Below are positions 17,708-25,706 of a stretch of 64,000 nt of DNA, one piece after another. The notes under the pieces were generated by a model that worked only from the letters and a program-made list of their open reading frames with translations, was not told the origin of the DNA and made no database searches. The translations under genes were made by a program, and so were the position numbers. Each line of letters opens with the position of its first letter. The stretch's first letter is position 1. This stretch comes from Listeria costaricensis (lineage in GTDB: Bacteria > Bacillota > Bacilli > Lactobacillales > Listeriaceae). The stretch is taken from NCBI RefSeq assembly GCF_900183385.1, contig NZ_FXUT01000006.1:202710-266709 (forward strand), given 5' to 3'.

Positions 17708-17797
17708 GTTTACGTGTATTTTTGAGGAAAAGATGAAAATATTGTATCGTGAGCTCTCAGGATTAGAAAACGTTTGTAAGTGTTTAATAGCTTGTTT

Positions 17798-18238
17798 TTA
17801 CTGAGAATCGACGTTTAGAATATCCGAAAAATAATAGGTATAAATTTCCCCACCTTGCCCCTCAAATCGAATTTTTTGCCCCGAATAATCAAACGAAATC
17901 GGGACAAGCGATTCATATACGGCGATGACTCCTTTGTCATCGTACCGCGTAAAATCATAGATATTTTTCGGTCTATAGTCTGTTTGCTCAAATACTTCAA
18001 TCCGAACGGCTTTATGATGACTTTTCGCATCATTTAAAGTAAACATGAAGTCCTGCATAGCTTGTTCATCAGGAAAAGGGCGATCGACAAGCTCACGCAA
18101 TTCCTCCGTTAATTTTTGCTGGTCGGTATGCTCACTTAGAATAAATCCTTGAAATTTTAACATACCTCGATCTTGATAAAGCATACCGCCTAATTTCGTT
18201 TCTGAAAAATCAAGATGCGAATAATGATCTTCATTCAT
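17798..18238 (-). CDS. Uncharacterised cytosolic protein
   Basis: A 146-residue acidic protein without signal peptide, membrane segment or recognised domain. Beta-rich stretches (GGMLYQDRGMLKFQGFIL near the start, and KIRFEGQGGEIYTYYFSDIL at the end) alternate with a charged helical middle. ATG 18238 has AAGGAGTG upstream and is preferred to the in-frame GTG at 18247. It stands alone between terminators. I cannot assign a function. Confidence 0.65.
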   Translation of the reverse strand: MNEDHYSHLDFSETKLGGMLYQDRGMLKFQGFILSEHTDQQKLTEELRELVDRPFPDEQAMQDFMFTLNDAKSHHKAVRIEVFEQTDYRPKNIYDFTRYDDKGVIAVYESLVPISFDYSGQKIRFEGQGGEIYTYYFSDILNVDSQ

Positions 18239-18329
18239 CGCAATCACTCCTTGAAATCATTATACGAACACACGTTCTTTTTCTCAATAGGTCATTGGAT
18301 TCAATTAGGATGTTGGCAAGAGAATACAC

Positions 18330-18367
18330 AAAAAAAGATCTATTCGCTTTGGATAGATCTTTTTTTG
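18330..18367. terminator. Bidirectional terminator
   Basis: AAAAAGATCTAT (18332-18343) / ATAGATCTTTTT (18353-18364) is a perfect stem with A and T runs on either side. It ends the dihydrofolate-reductase-like gene on the minus strand. Confidence 0.88.
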
Positions 18368-18410
18368 CGTCTGTAATAGCAATAGGTGGCTTATAGTAAA
18401 TAGCAACCAA

Positions 18411-18920
18411 TCATTTTTCAAGCACCAGTTCAGCAAATGGACCGTACTGATGGATTTCTTTGAGCGTAAATCGTTTGAAAGCTTCCTTTTGTGTAAATAG
18501 CGGAACCCCGTCGCCCAGTAAAACAGGGGCAAATTGAAGCACCAGCTGATCGACAAGGTCAAGATCGAGCAGTGGAGCCAGAATCTGATTGCCGCCAACA
18601 ATCCAGATATTTTTATCTGCCGGAAGACTGCGCACAAATGAAACGACATCTCCGGAGACGGGGGTAAATAAATCGGAAGAGAGTGCCTGCTGATGTGTGA
18701 AGACGTAGTTTTTCGTGCCGCCATAGAAGTCGGCTAAATTTTCAAGATCGGCAATTTCATCGAATGTTTTTTTGCCCATAATGGTAATGTCCATTTGTGC
18801 ATAAAAAGCATCGTAGCTAGTTTCTTCAGGGGAGCCAGTTTCATACAGCCAGTCCAGCTGATGATTTTTATCCGCCAAGTACCCGTCGAGCGTGATACAA
18901 CCATAGAAATAAATACTCAT
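18411..18920 (-). CDS. Dihydrofolate reductase/RibD-C family protein
   Basis: A 169-residue cytosolic NADPH-binding protein of the RibD C-terminal/DHFR fold. It starts MSIYFYGCITLDGYLADKNH, the typical opening of this group. It also has TIMGKKTFDEI, KNIWIVGGNQIL with the NADPH glycine pair, and VLLGDGVPLF. These proteins (YwjB/YyaP-like) are usually not true folate reductases, and their substrate is unknown. AAAGGAGGACGAAA precedes ATG 18920. Monocistronic. Confidence 0.85.
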   Translation of the reverse strand: MSIYFYGCITLDGYLADKNHQLDWLYETGSPEETSYDAFYAQMDITIMGKKTFDEIADLENLADFYGGTKNYVFTHQQALSSDLFTPVSGDVVSFVRSLPADKNIWIVGGNQILAPLLDLDLVDQLVLQFAPVLLGDGVPLFTQKEAFKRFTLKEIHQYGPFAELVLEK

Positions 18921-19000
18921 TTTCGTCCTCCTTTCAAATTGCGTTGTGAAAGGTATTATAGCATAATAGAGGCTGAGAAATAACTCTGGAAGGTGCCGCG

Positions 19001-19483
19001 ATGAATTTAAAAGAACTAGAACAAACCCAAGAAATGCAAGAATTTATAAATAAAGTAAAGCCTTTCTTAGATAGTGAACTTTTATTTGGAAAATCTTTCA
19101 TGGTTTATTATGTAAAGAAAAGATATGAAGATTACCTGATGATCATGGATAAGCCAACACAAAGCGAGCAGGAGATGGCGGAGTGGCTGTACCAATTTTT
19201 AGTGGCACAAAGCGAGCTAGCTTTTCGCTACGCAATTGAACGAGAGAAACTGAGTCAAAGAATTCATGCCGAGGAGCAAAAAAAGCACCCTGAGGACAAC
19301 ATTGAGGTGCTAGGAGTGCCTGTTGAAACACTTTATTTACACTTGATTGACCTAGCAATTTTGAATGAAAATGAAGCCAATCTGACAAAATATTTTAAGC
19401 GCGTCAAAATTCCCAATGCCGCAACGTTTAGCAAGGAAATTCAAACAATTTATCGCGAAGTGTTGGAGCGAATGACGAGATGA
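19001..19483 (+). CDS. Uncharacterised helical protein
   Basis: A 160-residue charged protein with no signal, membrane segment or known motif. Sequence is Glu/Lys-rich and predicted largely helical (MNLKELEQTQEMQEFINKV at the start, TFSKEIQTIYREVLERM at the end). GGAAGGTG lies 5 bases before ATG 19001. It ends at a weak hairpin at 19564-19592 with a T run. No neighbour suggests a role. Confidence 0.6.
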   Translation: MNLKELEQTQEMQEFINKVKPFLDSELLFGKSFMVYYVKKRYEDYLMIMDKPTQSEQEMAEWLYQFLVAQSELAFRYAIEREKLSQRIHAEEQKKHPEDNIEVLGVPVETLYLHLIDLAILNENEANLTKYFKRVKIPNAATFSKEIQTIYREVLERMTR

Positions 19484-19852
19484 GAAGCGGAAAATTGAAA
19501 GATGTGAATGTATGAGGGGTTTTATCTGACTGGTTTAGTTAGTTGTAGGAATAATTTTAACGAAGTCTGTCACTAATTCTGGCAGATTTTTTATTTGAAA
19601 TTTATTTAATTTGATGTGTAACTATAAAATTTCTGTCTGATAGCATTCTATTTATTCTACTAAGTTGAGGTTCAAAAAAATAGAAATCTTAATTAATGAA
19701 CAAAAAATACGCAATCAGAAGTTGCTTTTAGTTTTCATTGAGACAAAAATGAATCTAAATATAACAATTTAATGAATTATCTAAAAACAATATCGAAAAG
19801 AAAGCGCTATCATAATATAATAAGTTATCTAAAAAAAGGAGATGAAAATGAT
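19484..19852 (+). other. AT-rich intergenic region upstream of secreted-protein gene
   Basis: The first part holds the terminator TCTGTCA/TGGCAGA (19566-19586) followed by T. The remainder is very AT-rich with no gene, then the cre-like site and TATAAT (19816-19821). The in-frame ATG at 19772 precedes these signals and is not used as a start. Confidence 0.6.
19799..19821 (+). promoter_or_regulatory. cre-like site overlapping a promoter
   Basis: AGAAAGCGCTATCA (19799-19812) matches the CcpA consensus TGWAANCGNTNWCA at 13 of 14 positions. It sits between a weak -35 (19793-19798) and TATAAT (19816-19821), so CcpA binding should repress the following gene. Confidence 0.65.
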
Positions 19853-20380
19853 ATGTTAAAGAAAAAACAAAAAAGGATAGCTATGATTGTAGTCATGGTA
19901 GCAACACTTATTTTCATGCCCCTAGCCCCTTCAGCCACAGTTTTTGCAGATGAGTTACAAGCAGAGTCGAATGATGCGGAATTGATTGCATCGTTTGATT
20001 ATGAAGTGGTAGACGACGAGATTGTTAGTGATGGTTATATTGCACCCTCCAGGCCTTTGTTGAAGAGTAATCAGACGACTAATGGTGGATCAACATATAC
20101 TTTACAAACAAGAAAAGTAGTAAATATAAAATCCTATGGAACAGTTCATAATGCAGTTTTAGCAGCAGGATTATCATACGTATTTAAAGGTTTTACGATT
20201 GCCTCAACTTTAGCGGCAGGTATCGTGGGTTTTGCAGGTTCTTATAAATATATGCGTCAATCCATTTATAGTCGTAAAGATAAGAAATGGGTTTATTATA
20301 AAGTCATAAATGAGTTTTCAAATAATACATCAAATTTTAAAGGAGCAGTCACAACAAATTATTATAAAGTATCTCGTTAA
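19853..20380 (+). CDS. Small secreted protein with acidic pro-like region
   Basis: A 175-residue exported protein. The N-terminus is a classical Sec signal peptide (KKKQKR, hydrophobic core to about residue 30, probable cleavage after VFA). Next comes an acidic stretch (about 33-65, rich in Asp and Glu). A basic C-terminal part follows, containing a hydrophobic Ala/Gly-rich segment (NAVLAAGLSYVFKGF and ASTLAAGIVGFAGS). No family is recognised. The acidic pro-region followed by a basic amphipathic domain resembles precursor bacteriocins, but this is inference. ATG 19853 has AAAGGAGATG upstream. A cre-like site covers the promoter. Confidence 0.7.
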   Translation: MLKKKQKRIAMIVVMVATLIFMPLAPSATVFADELQAESNDAELIASFDYEVVDDEIVSDGYIAPSRPLLKSNQTTNGGSTYTLQTRKVVNIKSYGTVHNAVLAAGLSYVFKGFTIASTLAAGIVGFAGSYKYMRQSIYSRKDKKWVYYKVINEFSNNTSNFKGAVTTNYYKVSR

Positions 20381-20403
20381 AAGGGATTTGACTGAGTGAG
20401 CTA

Positions 20404-20453
20404 AATAGAATCAGAATACGGCTTTAGTATTTTTGCTGAATTCTGATTCTATT
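20404..20453. terminator. Bidirectional terminator
   Basis: AATAGAATCAGAAT (20404-20417) / ATTCTGATTCTATT (20440-20453), a perfect 14-bp stem followed by AATTTTT. It lies between convergent genes. Confidence 0.88.
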
Positions 20454-20463
20454 AATTTTTGAC

Positions 20464-20853
20464 TTATTGGTCCTCTGAAATCATAAATGAGGTCAGTACG
20501 GCAACTATTACACCAAAAAAGGCAACTTCCAAAAGTGTATCAGTACTGATTTCGTAAATCCCCTTTGCATTTAAGATACCAATAATAATCGGTAATGAAA
20601 GTAAAATGGACATCCCAATATAAAATGAAAAACGATCTCTTCTTGCAAGATAGCGTTCATCTTTATGATGCGTTATTTTTACATTCGTAGTACGTACTCT
20701 AAAAGTGACAATGCTTACAATCACAATTCCCCAAAATAGATTTGTAACGGATAAAAAATCTGTTATTTTAGTAGCATGATTAAAGAGCCCCCCTACAAAT
20801 GTTCCCCAACAAAACCAGAAAATACCTTGAAATGTACTGTAAAACCTCCTCAT
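20464..20853 (-). CDS. Four-helix membrane protein, paralogue 1 of 3
   Basis: A 129-residue integral membrane protein with two N-terminal hydrophobic segments, a charged cytoplasmic loop containing KDERYLARRDRFSF, and two further segments. The loop motif DERY.A.RDRF is shared with the two genes upstream (20995 and 21453), so the three are paralogues. Such proteins commonly accompany a small XRE regulator in Firmicutes; their function is unknown. GGGGTGAACAAAAA precedes the ATG. Directly upstream lie decayed remains of an XRE gene. Confidence 0.75.
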   Translation of the reverse strand: MRRFYSTFQGIFWFCWGTFVGGLFNHATKITDFLSVTNLFWGIVIVSIVTFRVRTTNVKITHHKDERYLARRDRFSFYIGMSILLSLPIIIGILNAKGIYEISTDTLLEVAFFGVIVAVLTSFMISEDQ

Positions 20854-20865
20854 TTTTTGTTCACC

Positions 20866-20990
20866 CCTGAATAAAAATATGTTTTATGTTCGTTTGAAAA
20901 TAGAGAGCAAGTTTAAACGTCAATTTAAGACTATATCTTCAGTACTCAATTAGAGAGGGCTAAAATGCCTGCGATAGATAATAGCTCTTC
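20866..20990 (-). pseudogene. Decayed XRE regulator remnant upstream of paralogue 1
   Basis: On the minus strand, 20930-20866 reads LKLTFKLALYFQTN.KHIF before a stop, closely matching the C-terminal end of the intact XRE gene at 21860 ([19 protein letters not shown]). Further upstream a stretch resembling the XRE segment QLSQGDLAQ is recognisable, but stops and a deletion interrupt it. It is most simply explained as a duplicated regulator-plus-membrane-protein module whose regulator decayed. Confidence 0.7.
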
Positions 20991-20994
20991 TTCT

Positions 20995-21384
20995 TTAATT
21001 CTTTTGATAAACATACATCCCTGACATATAAATAACGATAATAAAAGCTAACATTTTGACTAATGCAGTACTTTCTATTAAAGAAATACCAGATAAATTT
21101 GAAATAAAGATGGCAATAGGAACAAATATAAATAGCGCCATTAAAAAGTAAAATGAAAATCGGTCTCGTTTTGCCTTGTAGCGTTCATCTTCTTCATTTT
21201 TTTGCGCTCGTTTTTCAAGAATGCCTTTGAAGAAAGGACACAAAAATAGAAATACAATCACACTCGGAATCAGCACATACATATATTCTTTTAAAGCATT
21301 TTTTTGAAGAGATGAACCGCCCATCAAAAAACTTAAAGTCATTGCGTAGATAAAAATAAGCATATAAGGGATGTTTTTTCTCAT
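20995..21384 (-). CDS. Four-helix membrane protein, paralogue 2 of 3
   Basis: A 129-residue membrane protein with the same layout as its neighbours: two hydrophobic segments, a loop with EEDERYKAKRDRFSFYF, then two more segments. The RBS AGAGGTGAG lies before the ATG within the tail of another decayed XRE copy (21440-21389). No enzymatic motif. The shared loop may be the functional contact. Function unknown. Confidence 0.75.
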   Translation of the reverse strand: MRKNIPYMLIFIYAMTLSFLMGGSSLQKNALKEYMYVLIPSVIVFLFLCPFFKGILEKRAQKNEEDERYKAKRDRFSFYFLMALFIFVPIAIFISNLSGISLIESTALVKMLAFIIVIYMSGMYVYQKN

Positions 21385-21388
21385 TTTT

Positions 21389-21440
21389 CACTCACCTCTG
21401 AATAAAATATCGTCTATCTTCGTTTGAAAAGAGAGTAAGC
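21389..21440 (-). pseudogene. Short XRE tail remnant upstream of paralogue 2
   Basis: The minus-strand frame reads LLSFQTKIDDILFRGE before TGA. This aligns with [20 protein letters not shown] at the end of the intact regulator. Only the tail, including the built-in RBS for the next gene, survives. Confidence 0.65.
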
Positions 21441-21452
21441 TAACCAAAATTT

Positions 21453-21863
21453 TTATATACGATCTCGAAATTTTTTATAATCTAAACAAACGAAATAAAT
21501 CACAGCCAGTAAGATTAGGATTGCACTAATCGTTTTGATAGATATCACTTCTATTTGAAAATAGCCAGCCACAATTAACCCTAACGGAACAAGAAAAGCA
21601 AGTGCACAAACAAATTGATAAGTAAACCTGTCACGCATAGCCCGGTAGCGCTCATCACGTTTGATTTTATCTGCCTGATGATTCTTTTTTAGCCGTTCTT
21701 TACTCCAAAAAATAGTCAGGATAACAGCTACAATAAAAAACAGACTTGTCATCAAAAGATTCGTAGTCAAAATTTCCCGCCCGTTTTTTAACGATAAAAT
21801 CAAATCCGCGTATAAAAAAGCCGTAAAGCAGATAAAAATTCTTTTCAAGTAATATTTTCTCAT
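21453..21863 (-). CDS. Four-helix membrane protein, paralogue 3 of 3
   Basis: A 136-residue membrane protein with the [17 protein letters not shown] loop between two pairs of hydrophobic segments. Its ATG overlaps the stop of the intact XRE gene by 4 bases, so this is the parental regulator/membrane-protein unit from which the other two copies probably arose. The RBS GAGGTGACTGG lies inside the regulator gene. Function unknown; a target or partner of the regulator is likely. Confidence 0.78.
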   Translation of the reverse strand: MRKYYLKRIFICFTAFLYADLILSLKNGREILTTNLLMTSLFFIVAVILTIFWSKERLKKNHQADKIKRDERYRAMRDRFTYQFVCALAFLVPLGLIVAGYFQIEVISIKTISAILILLAVIYFVCLDYKKFRDRI

Positions 21864-22069
21864 TTTCCAGTCACCTCGGGGTAAAAAATATCTTCTATGT
21901 TTGTCTGAAAATAGAGCGCAATCTTAAAGGTCAATTCAAGGCTGGGATTATATTTACCGCGTTCGATCGCATTGATCGTCTGCCTCGAAACTTCCATGGC
22001 TTGGGCCAGGTCTCCCTGCGATAACTGGCGGGATTCGCGCAATTCTTTCAACCGGTTGGAGATTTTCAT
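21860..22069 (-). CDS. Small XRE family transcriptional regulator
   Basis: A 69-residue Cro/CI-type repressor consisting of just the helix-turn-helix: [50 protein letters not shown] 22069 has AAGGTGG upstream. It is translationally coupled to the membrane protein at 21453. A TTGACA/TTGACAAG-rich region upstream (about 22075-22145) probably holds its promoter and operator. Similar regulators in Firmicutes repress their own two-gene operon. Confidence 0.88.
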   Translation of the reverse strand: MKISNRLKELRESRQLSQGDLAQAMEVSRQTINAIERGKYNPSLELTFKIALYFQTNIEDIFYPEVTGK

Positions 22070-22147
22070 AAGCCACCTTCTTGTCAAGTTAACTTTACAA
22101 GCAGTATAAAATGAAATCGCTTTCCTGTCAAGGTAGCTTGACACAAA

Positions 22148-22180
22148 AAAGAGATGCGGACGAATCCAACATCTCTTTAA
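22148..22180 (-). terminator. Terminator of pdxST
   Basis: AAGAGATG (22149-22156) / CATCTCTT (22170-22177); minus-strand T run at 22145-22150. Confidence 0.8.
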
Positions 22181-22183
22181 AAT

Positions 22184-22747
22184 TCATAGACAATTCTTGA
22201 TAAAAAATTCCATCAATCGTGCATCTCCCGTAAGCTCTGGATGAAAAGCCGTCACAAGGACATTGCCAGCGCGCAGAGCCACGATTTTTTCATCGACCTT
22301 TGCGAGAATTTCTGTTCCGGCACCGGCTTTTTCGATATAGGGCGCACGGATGAAAACCGCCCGAAACTTACCGCCAGACAGCCCCTCGATCGAGAGGTCC
22401 GCTTCAAAGCTTTCCTTCTGCCGCCCGAAGCCATTTCGCATCGCCTGATAATCTGCCAGATCGAGACTCTCCTCACCGCCTTCAATCGAGCGGGCGCTTA
22501 GAACCAGTCCGGCGCATGTGCCAAAGATGCCTTTTCCGGCTTGATGGAAGTCTTTGATCGGCTGAATAAACCCGTAGCGCTTCATCAGTTTGCGCATGGT
22601 CGTGCTCTCGCCGCCGGGGAGTATTAGCCCATCGATTGCCGCTAACTCTTCCGGATGCTTGATGATGACGGCCAGAGCGCCTGCTTGCCGGATCATTTCC
22701 AAGTGTTCGCTAATGGCGCCTTGCAGTCCTAACACACCAATCTTCAT
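22184..22747 (-). CDS. pdxT: Pyridoxal 5'-phosphate synthase glutaminase subunit PdxT
   Basis: PdxT hydrolyses glutamine and channels ammonia to PdxS for PLP synthesis. The 187-residue class I glutaminase has the oxyanion segment LPGGESTT, the nucleophile Cys in GTCAGL and the His/Glu dyad in AFHPELT. ATG 22747 begins MKIGVLGLQG, the conserved N-terminus, one base after the pdxS stop; a longer in-frame start lies inside pdxS and is rejected. Confidence 0.96.
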   Translation of the reverse strand: MKIGVLGLQGAISEHLEMIRQAGALAVIIKHPEELAAIDGLILPGGESTTMRKLMKRYGFIQPIKDFHQAGKGIFGTCAGLVLSARSIEGGEESLDLADYQAMRNGFGRQKESFEADLSIEGLSGGKFRAVFIRAPYIEKAGAGTEILAKVDEKIVALRAGNVLVTAFHPELTGDARLMEFFIKNCL

Positions 22748-22748
22748 T

Positions 22749-23636
22749 TTACCAGCCCCGATCTTGCATCCGGTCTTCTGGTGCCAAATGGGAGATTTCA
22801 ATGCCCTTCATGGCTGTGCCGAGTTCTTTCGACAGTTGGCCGATCAGTTCGTAGTCTGTATAATAGGTGGTCGCTTGGACGATGGCATTCGCAAATTTAG
22901 CCGGGTTGTCCGACTTGAAGATGCCGGAGCCGACAAAGACGCCGTCCGCGCCAAGTTCCATCATCAGTGCCGCATCAGCAGGAGTCGCAACGCCGCCAGC
23001 TGCAAAATTAACCACGGGCAGTTTGCCGAGTGCCTGCACTTCTTTTAGTAGTTCATAAGGAGCGCCTAAGTTTTTAGCCTCCGTCATCAGTTCTGCATCA
23101 TCCATGTTTGTCACTTTGCGGATTTGACTGTTGACTTTACGCATATGGCGAACGGCTTCCACGATATTGCCGGTGCCTGGTTCGCCTTTTGTCCGAAGCA
23201 TTGCCGCACCTTCACCAATCCGTCGCAGTGCTTCGCCAAGATCGCGGCAGCCGCACACGAATGGCACGGTAAATTCATTTTTCAACAAATGGAATTCATC
23301 ATCAGCGGGGGTCAAAACTTCACTTTCATCAATATAATCAACGCCCATCGCTTCGAGGACACGGGCTTCTGTGATATGCCCAATCCGTGCTTTTGCCATG
23401 ACCGGAATGGATACGGCATTCATTACTTCTTCCACAATTCGCGGATCGGCCATTCGAGCCACGCCACCAGCTGCCCGAATATCAGAAGGAACACGTTCAA
23501 GTGCCATCACCGCAACTGCCCCAGCCTCCTCTGCAATTTTTGCCTGTTCGGCATTTACGACATCCATTATGACGCCGCCTTTTTGCATTTGTGCCATCCC
23601 GCGTTTGACTCGTTCTGTACCAGTTGCTTTTTCCAT
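22749..23636 (-). CDS. pdxS: Pyridoxal 5'-phosphate synthase lyase subunit PdxS
   Basis: PdxS condenses ribose 5-phosphate, glyceraldehyde 3-phosphate and ammonia into PLP in a dodecamer with PdxT. The 295-residue sequence is very conserved, with the catalytic lysines in [11 protein letters not shown] and [11 protein letters not shown] and the phosphate loops [13 protein letters not shown] and [15 protein letters not shown] 23636 follows AGGTAGGAAAA; the frame extends to 23651 but without an RBS. It is divergent from pdxR. Confidence 0.97.
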   Translation of the reverse strand: MEKATGTERVKRGMAQMQKGGVIMDVVNAEQAKIAEEAGAVAVMALERVPSDIRAAGGVARMADPRIVEEVMNAVSIPVMAKARIGHITEARVLEAMGVDYIDESEVLTPADDEFHLLKNEFTVPFVCGCRDLGEALRRIGEGAAMLRTKGEPGTGNIVEAVRHMRKVNSQIRKVTNMDDAELMTEAKNLGAPYELLKEVQALGKLPVVNFAAGGVATPADAALMMELGADGVFVGSGIFKSDNPAKFANAIVQATTYYTDYELIGQLSKELGTAMKGIEISHLAPEDRMQDRGW

Positions 23637-23713
23637 TTTTCCTACCTCCAATAAAGTTGATTGTTGTTATTTGTTCTCTATGATATGCTAGGGGACAAAG
23701 AGAAGAAACGGCC

Positions 23714-23741
23714 AATTGGATGATTTTTAGACCATCCAATT
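23714..23741. promoter_or_regulatory. Inverted repeat in pdxS-pdxR intergenic region
   Basis: AATTGGATG (23714-23722) and CATCCAATT (23733-23741) form a perfect 9-bp inverted repeat with a 10-base spacer, just upstream of pdxR. A MocR-type regulator site controlling both divergent promoters is a reasonable inference. Confidence 0.6.
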
Positions 23742-23760
23742 TCGAGGAAGAGGTGTCAAC

Positions 23761-25197
23761 ATGTGGACGATGGAGAAAACGAAGGATTTGCCGCTGTATC
23801 AGCAAATTATGAAATTAGTCGAGGATAAAATTGAAAAAGGCCAATTGCTACCGGGCGAAAAACTCCCACCTGAACGAAAGTTGGCAGAGATGCTAGATGT
23901 CAACCGGTCGACGGTGGTGCGGGCTTTTGAGGAGCTGGCGGCACTGGGCATTGTGATTCGCAAAAGAGGCAGCGGAACGATTGTGAACGAAGAAAAATGG
24001 GGACAGATGGCCAGCCAAACGACCAACTGGCGGCATTATGTAACTAAAGCGGCCTTTCAGCAGGAAGTTCCGTACATCCGCTCAATCGGCGAACTAGGCA
24101 AGCGCTACCCGGATGAAGTCATCGATCTGGCAACTGGCGAGCTGCCCGTAGAGCTGGCGCCAAAGATCACGATGCCGCCTTTTTCCTGGCAGTCATTTCT
24201 AGAAGAGGAGGAGCGGGAGGATGCGCGCGGTTTCGAGCCGCTCAGACAGGTGATAACAGAGCAAATGCGGTGCCATTTAGGCATTGAAGCAAGCGGTGAA
24301 GAAGTGCTGATCACGTCCGGTGCCCAACAGGCGCTTTTTCTGATTACACAGTGTCTGCTTGAGCCGGGCGATGCGATTGCGATTGAAGCACCCTCCTATT
24401 TTTACTCCCTGTCGCTTTTCCAATCAGCCGGTCTGCGAATTTTCGCCCTGCCAATGAATGAATGCGGGATCGATCTGACGGAGCTGGAACAGTTGTACCG
24501 CAAGCACCGGATCAAAATGGTGTTCGTCAATCCCACCTTCCAAAATCCCACCGGTCAAGTGATGGCAGAACAAAAGCGGCGCGATTTTGTCACGTTATGC
24601 GCCCATCTCCAAATTCCAATTGTCGAAGATGACCCGTTTGGCCAGTTGACCTACGAGCTGCCTCATCAGCCGCCGACTTTAAAAAAATTAGGCGGTGAGA
24701 ATGTCCTCTACATCGGCTCGCTTTCAAAAGTGATGGGCAGTACGACGCGGATTGGCTGGCTGGTCGGTCCGCCGGCAGTTACAAGACGGCTGGCACTGGC
24801 ACGGCAGGAAATGGACTTTGGCCTGAGCATTTTTCCACAAGTACTCGCCCATCATGTACTCACTTCGACAAGCTTTGAAGCCCATCTGAAAACATTGCGG
24901 CAAACGCTTGAACAGAAGCGCGACTTGCTAGCAGCTGCCCTTAATCGAGCGGTTGGCTCCCAAATCGACTTTAAACTGCCACAGGGCGGCTTCCATCTTT
25001 GGATCAAGCTGCCGGCCTCCCTTGATCTAAAAGAATTCAATCGATTTCTTGAAAAAAAACTACTCGTCATGCCCGGCTTTTTGTTTGGCGTCCGAACGGC
25101 CCATCTTCGCCTCAGTTATGCTCGACTCGACCAGAAAAGCGCTGAAAAAGCCGCTCAAATTTTGGCAGACATCTTGGCAGCAGACGATTCCAAGTAG
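23761..25197 (+). CDS. pdxR: GntR/MocR family regulator PdxR
   Basis: A MocR regulator that activates pdxST and represses itself in response to PLP. The 478-residue protein has an N-terminal GntR winged helix (about 8-75: LPLYQQIMKLVEDKI, PGEKLPPERKLAEML, STVVRAFEELAALG) fused to a fold-type I aminotransferase domain. That domain has GAQQALF, NPTFQNPTG, the DDPFG aspartate and the PLP lysine in GSLSKVMGSTTRIGW. The divergent arrangement with pdxS fits. GAAGAGGTG lies 5 bases before ATG 23761. Confidence 0.93.
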   Translation: MWTMEKTKDLPLYQQIMKLVEDKIEKGQLLPGEKLPPERKLAEMLDVNRSTVVRAFEELAALGIVIRKRGSGTIVNEEKWGQMASQTTNWRHYVTKAAFQQEVPYIRSIGELGKRYPDEVIDLATGELPVELAPKITMPPFSWQSFLEEEEREDARGFEPLRQVITEQMRCHLGIEASGEEVLITSGAQQALFLITQCLLEPGDAIAIEAPSYFYSLSLFQSAGLRIFALPMNECGIDLTELEQLYRKHRIKMVFVNPTFQNPTGQVMAEQKRRDFVTLCAHLQIPIVEDDPFGQLTYELPHQPPTLKKLGGENVLYIGSLSKVMGSTTRIGWLVGPPAVTRRLALARQEMDFGLSIFPQVLAHHVLTSTSFEAHLKTLRQTLEQKRDLLAAALNRAVGSQIDFKLPQGGFHLWIKLPASLDLKEFNRFLEKKLLVMPGFLFGVRTAHLRLSYARLDQKSAEKAAQILADILAADDSK

Positions 25198-25233
25198 CTA
25201 AAACGGGTATGAAAGAAGGGGAGGAGGGGCAAA

Positions 25234-25602
25234 ATGATGAAACGAACCTACCCGCTTTTCGCACTGTTTCCAGCACCATTTTTTTATTTTTATGCAGAAT
25301 ACTGGTCGATCGGTTGGGGCGTCTATCCCATCTACTTAATTCCGTTGGCGCTTTTATATGCCGCTCTGTGTGCCTATTTTGCCAAGTATCAAAAAGTCTG
25401 GCAGATGTTACTCTGGCACTTAGGCGGACTTGGTGTCACGCTTTTATGCGCCCATTTTTTTCTGCCGGATGATCCGAAATATTTTGCACCAATCGGTCAA
25501 ACCCTGATGCTTACTTATAGCTGGTTGCTGTTCTTTATCATGGCGCTTTTCGGAAAACATGTCGTTCATTATTATGAGCAAAATATTCAGCGGAAAAGCT
25601 AA
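25234..25602 (+). CDS. Small integral membrane protein of unknown function
   Basis: A 122-residue protein that is mostly hydrophobic, with about four membrane segments (near residues 5-22, 27-48, 55-76 and 88-108) and a basic C-terminus. No family motif is recognised. GGAGGGGCAAA precedes ATG 25234. It starts 36 bases after pdxR and may be co-transcribed with it, but nothing links it to PLP. Confidence 0.65.
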   Translation: MMKRTYPLFALFPAPFFYFYAEYWSIGWGVYPIYLIPLALLYAALCAYFAKYQKVWQMLLWHLGGLGVTLLCAHFFLPDDPKYFAPIGQTLMLTYSWLLFFIMALFGKHVVHYYEQNIQRKS

Positions 25603-25610
25603 GCCGATTC

Positions 25611-25636
25611 GTTGACTTTTAGACGAAAACGGGTAA
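25611..25636 (+). promoter_or_regulatory. Possible sigma-B promoter
   Basis: GTTGAC and GGGTAA with a 14-base spacer approximate the general-stress consensus GTTTWW-N12-15-GGGWAW, upstream of the FMN reductase gene. The -35 half is imperfect. Confidence 0.4.
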
Positions 25637-25706
25637 AATGAGAATTGTTGATGGTTACTTTTAGTAAGTAACATACTATATAAGAGCTTAAGAGGAGGAC
25701 GAGAAA

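Noticed and set aside
19772-19852. Longer N-terminus for the secreted protein starting at ATG 19772
   Set aside because: It would place the promoter, cre-like site and RBS inside the coding region and put 27 charged residues before the signal peptide.
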